DNA of 64,000 nt from Rhizobium sp. CCGE531 (GTDB taxonomy: Bacteria; Pseudomonadota; Alphaproteobacteria; Rhizobiales; Rhizobiaceae): positions 186,001 through 250,000 of the forward strand of contig NZ_CP032685.1 of NCBI RefSeq assembly GCF_003627795.1. The letters run 5' to 3'. The translations under genes and the position numbers were made by a program. Position 1 is the stretch's first letter. The number at the start of each line of letters is the position of its first letter. Below are positions 61,698 to 64,000 of this stretch, one piece after another. The notes beneath the pieces are model-generated. The model was not told the origin of the DNA, searched no databases, and was given only the letters and a program-made list of their open reading frames with translations.

Positions 61698-61709
61698 GTT
61701 CAACCTTGC

Positions 61710-61736
61710 GGCACCCGCTTCTTTGGGGCGGGTGCC
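61710..61736 (+). terminator. Terminator-like hairpin after the galactosidase gene
   Basis: A perfect 9-bp stem, GGCACCCGC pairing with GCGGGTGCC, with a 9-base loop, starting 12 bp after the stop codon. There is no long T-run, but position and strength make it the probable end of the sugar operon. Confidence 0.6.
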
Positions 61737-61940
61737 GATAGTCGCGATGTTTCGAACCACTCGTGGCCACTCGCGTGCTTATTCTCACAGCCGCCCGTTG
61801 TCGCGACACAATCTCAAGAAAATCGTCACTTTCTCTAGACGGAGGGTGACAAAGCCGCGCGCGCTCCTATTCTCACAAACGGAACATGTCTCGCATTTCG
61901 GCGGCAGCCGATTTTTGATCTCGACTATTGGGAGGATATC

Positions 61941-62894
61941 ATGACGCGCACGGTGATTATCGGCGCCACGGGCCATGTCGGCACCTATCTCGTGCCGCGG
62001 CTGGTCGAGGCCGGGCACGAGGTGGTGGCGATCAGCCGCGGACAGGCCAGGCCCTATTCGCCGAACAAGGCCTGGAACGAGGCCGAGACGCTGGTGATGG
62101 ATCGCGCCGCCATGGAGAAGGATGGCAGCTTCGGTCCGGCCATCCGCGCATTGAAGCCGGATACCGTCATCGACATGATCTGCTTCACGCTCGATAGCGC
62201 AAGGCACCTGACGGAGACGCTTGTCGGTCATGTCGGCCATTTCCTGCATACGGGCACGATCTGGACGCATGGCTTTTCGACCGTCGTTCCGACCCCGGAG
62301 GAGGCGCCGAAGCGGCCGTTCGGCGATTATGGTATTCAGAAAGCAGCCATCGAGGCGCATTTGCTGGAGGAGGCGCGGCGCAGGGGATTTCCCGCGACCC
62401 TCATTCATCCCGGCCATATTGTCGGCCCGGGCTGGGCGCCCCTCAATCCGGCCGGGCATTTCAATCTGTCGGCATTCTCGACATTGGCGCGGGGTGAAGC
62501 GCTCGCGCTTCCGAATTTCGGCCTGGAGACGGTTCATCATGTCCATGCGGATGACGTCGCGCAGATGTTCATGGGCGCGATCGCCAATTGGCGCGTTTCG
62601 ACCGGGGAGGCCTTTCATGCGGTTTCAGGCGGCGCGCTGACGCTGAGAGGCTACGCCGAGGCCATGTCGCGCTGGTTCGGGCATGAGCCGAAGCTGGAGT
62701 TCCTGCCCTATCAGCAATGGGCGGAAGGGCAGGCGCCGGAGGACGCGCAGGCGACCTGGGAGCATATTGCCCGAAGCCCGAATTGCTCGATTGCCAAGGC
62801 GGAGCGGCTGCTTGGTTACAGGCCTCGCTATACATCGCTGCAGGCCGTTCAGGAATCGGTCACCTGGCTGATGGAGACAGGCCGGATCGGCTGA
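61941..62894 (+). CDS. NAD-dependent epimerase/dehydratase family protein
   Basis: A 317-residue short-chain dehydrogenase of the extended type, with the NAD motif 'IIGATGHVGTYLVPRL' at the N-terminus and a Y-x3-K pair in 'YGIQKAAIEAHLLEE'. It resembles nucleoside-sugar epimerases and dehydratases of unknown substrate. GGGAGGATATC precedes the ATG. It lies 243 bp after the galactosidase, behind the terminator hairpin, so it is probably transcribed separately. The end of the gene abuts a tRNA fragment. Confidence 0.85.
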   Translation: MTRTVIIGATGHVGTYLVPRLVEAGHEVVAISRGQARPYSPNKAWNEAETLVMDRAAMEKDGSFGPAIRALKPDTVIDMICFTLDSARHLTETLVGHVGHFLHTGTIWTHGFSTVVPTPEEAPKRPFGDYGIQKAAIEAHLLEEARRRGFPATLIHPGHIVGPGWAPLNPAGHFNLSAFSTLARGEALALPNFGLETVHHVHADDVAQMFMGAIANWRVSTGEAFHAVSGGALTLRGYAEAMSRWFGHEPKLEFLPYQQWAEGQAPEDAQATWEHIARSPNCSIAKAERLLGYRPRYTSLQAVQESVTWLMETGRIG

Positions 62895-62907
62895 AGGCTA
62901 GGGCGTT

Positions 62908-62956
62908 CAGGCTCATAACCTGAAGGCCGCAGCTTCAAATCCTGCCCCCGCAACCA
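62908..62956 (+). pseudogene. 3' fragment of an initiator tRNA-Met (CAT) gene, probable attachment site
   Basis: The sequence has a perfect anticodon stem-loop, TTCAGG-CTCATAA-CCTGAA (62906-62924), with anticodon CAT, then a variable loop, a T-arm with loop TTCAAAT, and the acceptor end CCCCGCA followed by ACCA. It matches the 3' half of initiator tRNA-Met as I recall it from E. coli and rhizobia. The D-arm and 5' acceptor strand are absent, and one T-stem pair is mismatched (GCAGC against CCTGC). Such fragments are left when an island integrates into a tRNA gene. No integrase gene is in the window. Confidence 0.75.
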
Positions 62957-63028
62957 CCGACGCCGTTCGCTCTGGAAAGCCTACCTACGCCGCGTTGCGA
63001 GCACCGACGTTTCGGTTTCAAACTGCTC

Positions 63029-63967
63029 TTATTCAACCGCGCTCGAAGGCGCGACCGGTGCGAACGCTTGTGCGTTTTGCTGCACGAACTCTCCAACGCT
63101 CATCGGTGGCACGCCGGTCAGCCGTTCGACATCAGCACTGAACCGGTCGTACCGGTTATCCTGATGAAGCTGCGCCATCGTCGCGACGTGCAAGACGACA
63201 TGGGGCGGCATCCCGAAGGCGGCGAGTTGCCCTTTCATAACCTCCAGCGGGACGTCGACGTAGGAGATCATGCGGCCAAGCGCGGCCGAGAATTCGCGTG
63301 CGATCGCGTTCATGTCCTGCGAAACAGGGCCGGTCAGATGGTACGTCTTGCCGATGTGCCCGGTGGGATCACTGAGGATCTCGGCGATCACCCGAGCAAC
63401 GTCGGCTGCGGCGATCGCCGAGTTCTTGCCCTTTCCGAAGGGCGCCATGATCTTGTCCTGGCTGGCGATGGCTTTGGCGGCCTGAAGGAATAGACCCTCC
63501 ATAAATGCTGTTGGTCGAACTTCCACCACCGGCAACCCGGACCAAGATAGTATCTGCTCCGCCAGCCAATGCTGCTTCTGTTGCGGGCTCGCAGTCGTGG
63601 TGAAGATATCCATCTCTTTGACTGTCATCTGGGAGAGATTGACGAACGCCTTCACGCCATGGTGCTTGGCAACGACTGCGACGTTGGCGGCGGCTTCGAG
63701 ATAGCTCGGTGAGACCGACATCGCGAAGCAGAGACGTTCGCAACCCTGGATCGCCCGATGTACCGCCGTAAGGTCGAGCAGATCGCCAACGATGACGTCG
63801 GCGCCCAGATCCCGCAGCACGGCGGCTCGCTCGTCGTCCACCCGCACCTGCGCCCGTACCCGGAACCCACGAGCAAGAAGTAACTCCGTGACCATACGCC
63901 CCACGGAGCCAATCCGGCCAGCCGCGCCGGTCACGAGGATAGGAAGTTCATACTTTACCTCGTTCAT
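63029..63967 (-). CDS. NmrA-like NAD(P)-binding protein
   Basis: A 312-residue atypical short-chain dehydrogenase with the N-terminal nucleotide motif 'ILVTGAAGRIGSVGRMVTEL' and NmrA-type features ('VNLSQMTVKEM', 'VEVRPTAFMEGLF'). Family members sense or use NAD(P)H, for example QorB-like quinone reductases and NmrA regulators. GAGGTGG lies just upstream of the start codon. It stands alone at the right edge, converging on the tRNA fragment. Confidence 0.85.
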   Translation of the reverse strand: MNEVKYELPILVTGAAGRIGSVGRMVTELLLARGFRVRAQVRVDDERAAVLRDLGADVIVGDLLDLTAVHRAIQGCERLCFAMSVSPSYLEAAANVAVVAKHHGVKAFVNLSQMTVKEMDIFTTTASPQQKQHWLAEQILSWSGLPVVEVRPTAFMEGLFLQAAKAIASQDKIMAPFGKGKNSAIAAADVARVIAEILSDPTGHIGKTYHLTGPVSQDMNAIAREFSAALGRMISYVDVPLEVMKGQLAAFGMPPHVVLHVATMAQLHQDNRYDRFSADVERLTGVPPMSVGEFVQQNAQAFAPVAPSSAVE

Positions 63968-64000
63968 CTTCCACCTCGCTCAGAATGAATATGCACGTTC

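Noticed and set aside
1..64000. CRISPR array, integrase, phage or conjugation genes
   Set aside because: I looked for regularly spaced repeats and for recombinase, Cas, Tra/Vir and phage structural motifs and saw none. The tRNA fragment is the only integration trace.

Overview
The window looks like an accessory, catabolism-rich stretch of a rhizobial (Rhizobiales, Alphaproteobacteria) genome, probably a megaplasmid, chromid or island. The evidence is high GC, dense short-gap operons, many ABC importers, N-acetyltransferases and FAD amine oxidoreductases, rhizobial-style regulators (ROK, LysR, Lrp/AsnC, AraC) and a fragment of an alphaproteobacterial-type initiator tRNA gene. I could run no database search, so family calls come from motifs and overall resemblance.

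Layout. (1) 1-3.7 kb: the 3' part of an AraC regulator, a membrane GGDEF-EAL protein and a small membrane protein. (2) 4-14.2 kb: a nitrogen-compound catabolic locus. It has hydantoinase/oxoprolinase A and B subunits, a small [2Fe-2S] protein and an FAD/[2Fe-2S] subunit in one tightly packed operon, two DAO-type FAD oxidoreductases that could be the third subunit of an opine/cyanide/sarcosine-type dehydrogenase, a LysR regulator, an Lrp/AsnC regulator, and two LysR-type boxes 36 bp apart in the divergent promoter. (3) 14.2-24.9 kb: a dipeptide/opine-type ABC importer with a HAD hydrolase, then divergent GNAT-aminotransferase and HAD-amine oxidase pairs. (4) 24.97-25.6 kb: a 623-bp element with 30-bp terminal inverted repeats (28/30 identical), a possible 4-bp target duplication and a 35-codon open frame. 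(5) 25.6-33.4 kb: a six-gene operon (ArgE-like deacetylase, hydroxyacid dehydrogenase, cupin, aldehyde dehydrogenase, tartrate/isopropylmalate-type dehydrogenase, succinate-semialdehyde dehydrogenase) and another GNAT. Regions 2-5 together look like degradation of imported amines, opines or N-acyl amino compounds to succinate or pyruvate; the substrate is unknown.

(6) 33.5-36.4 kb: an Orn/Lys/Arg decarboxylase followed by a GNAT. (7) 37-53.3 kb: an efflux and two-component region. It holds a full-length BaeR/AdeR-like response regulator, a TolC/FtsX-permease/ATPase/HlyD exporter operon, a cytochrome b561, an orphan BaeS/AdeS-like kinase, and an operon of RND adaptor, RND pump, a response-regulator remnant, a second paralogous kinase and an ABC exporter. 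Tandem GTGGA repeats with an 11-bp period occur upstream of the regulator, the orphan kinase/cytochrome pair and the RND operon, which suggests one regulator serves all three. (8) 53.8-62.9 kb: a sugar module (ROK repressor with a 17-bp operator palindrome, sugar ABC importer, GH42 beta-galactosidase, NAD-dependent epimerase). (9) 62.9-64 kb: the 3' end of an initiator tRNA-Met gene (anticodon arm to CCA), a likely trace of an integration site, then an NmrA-like protein.
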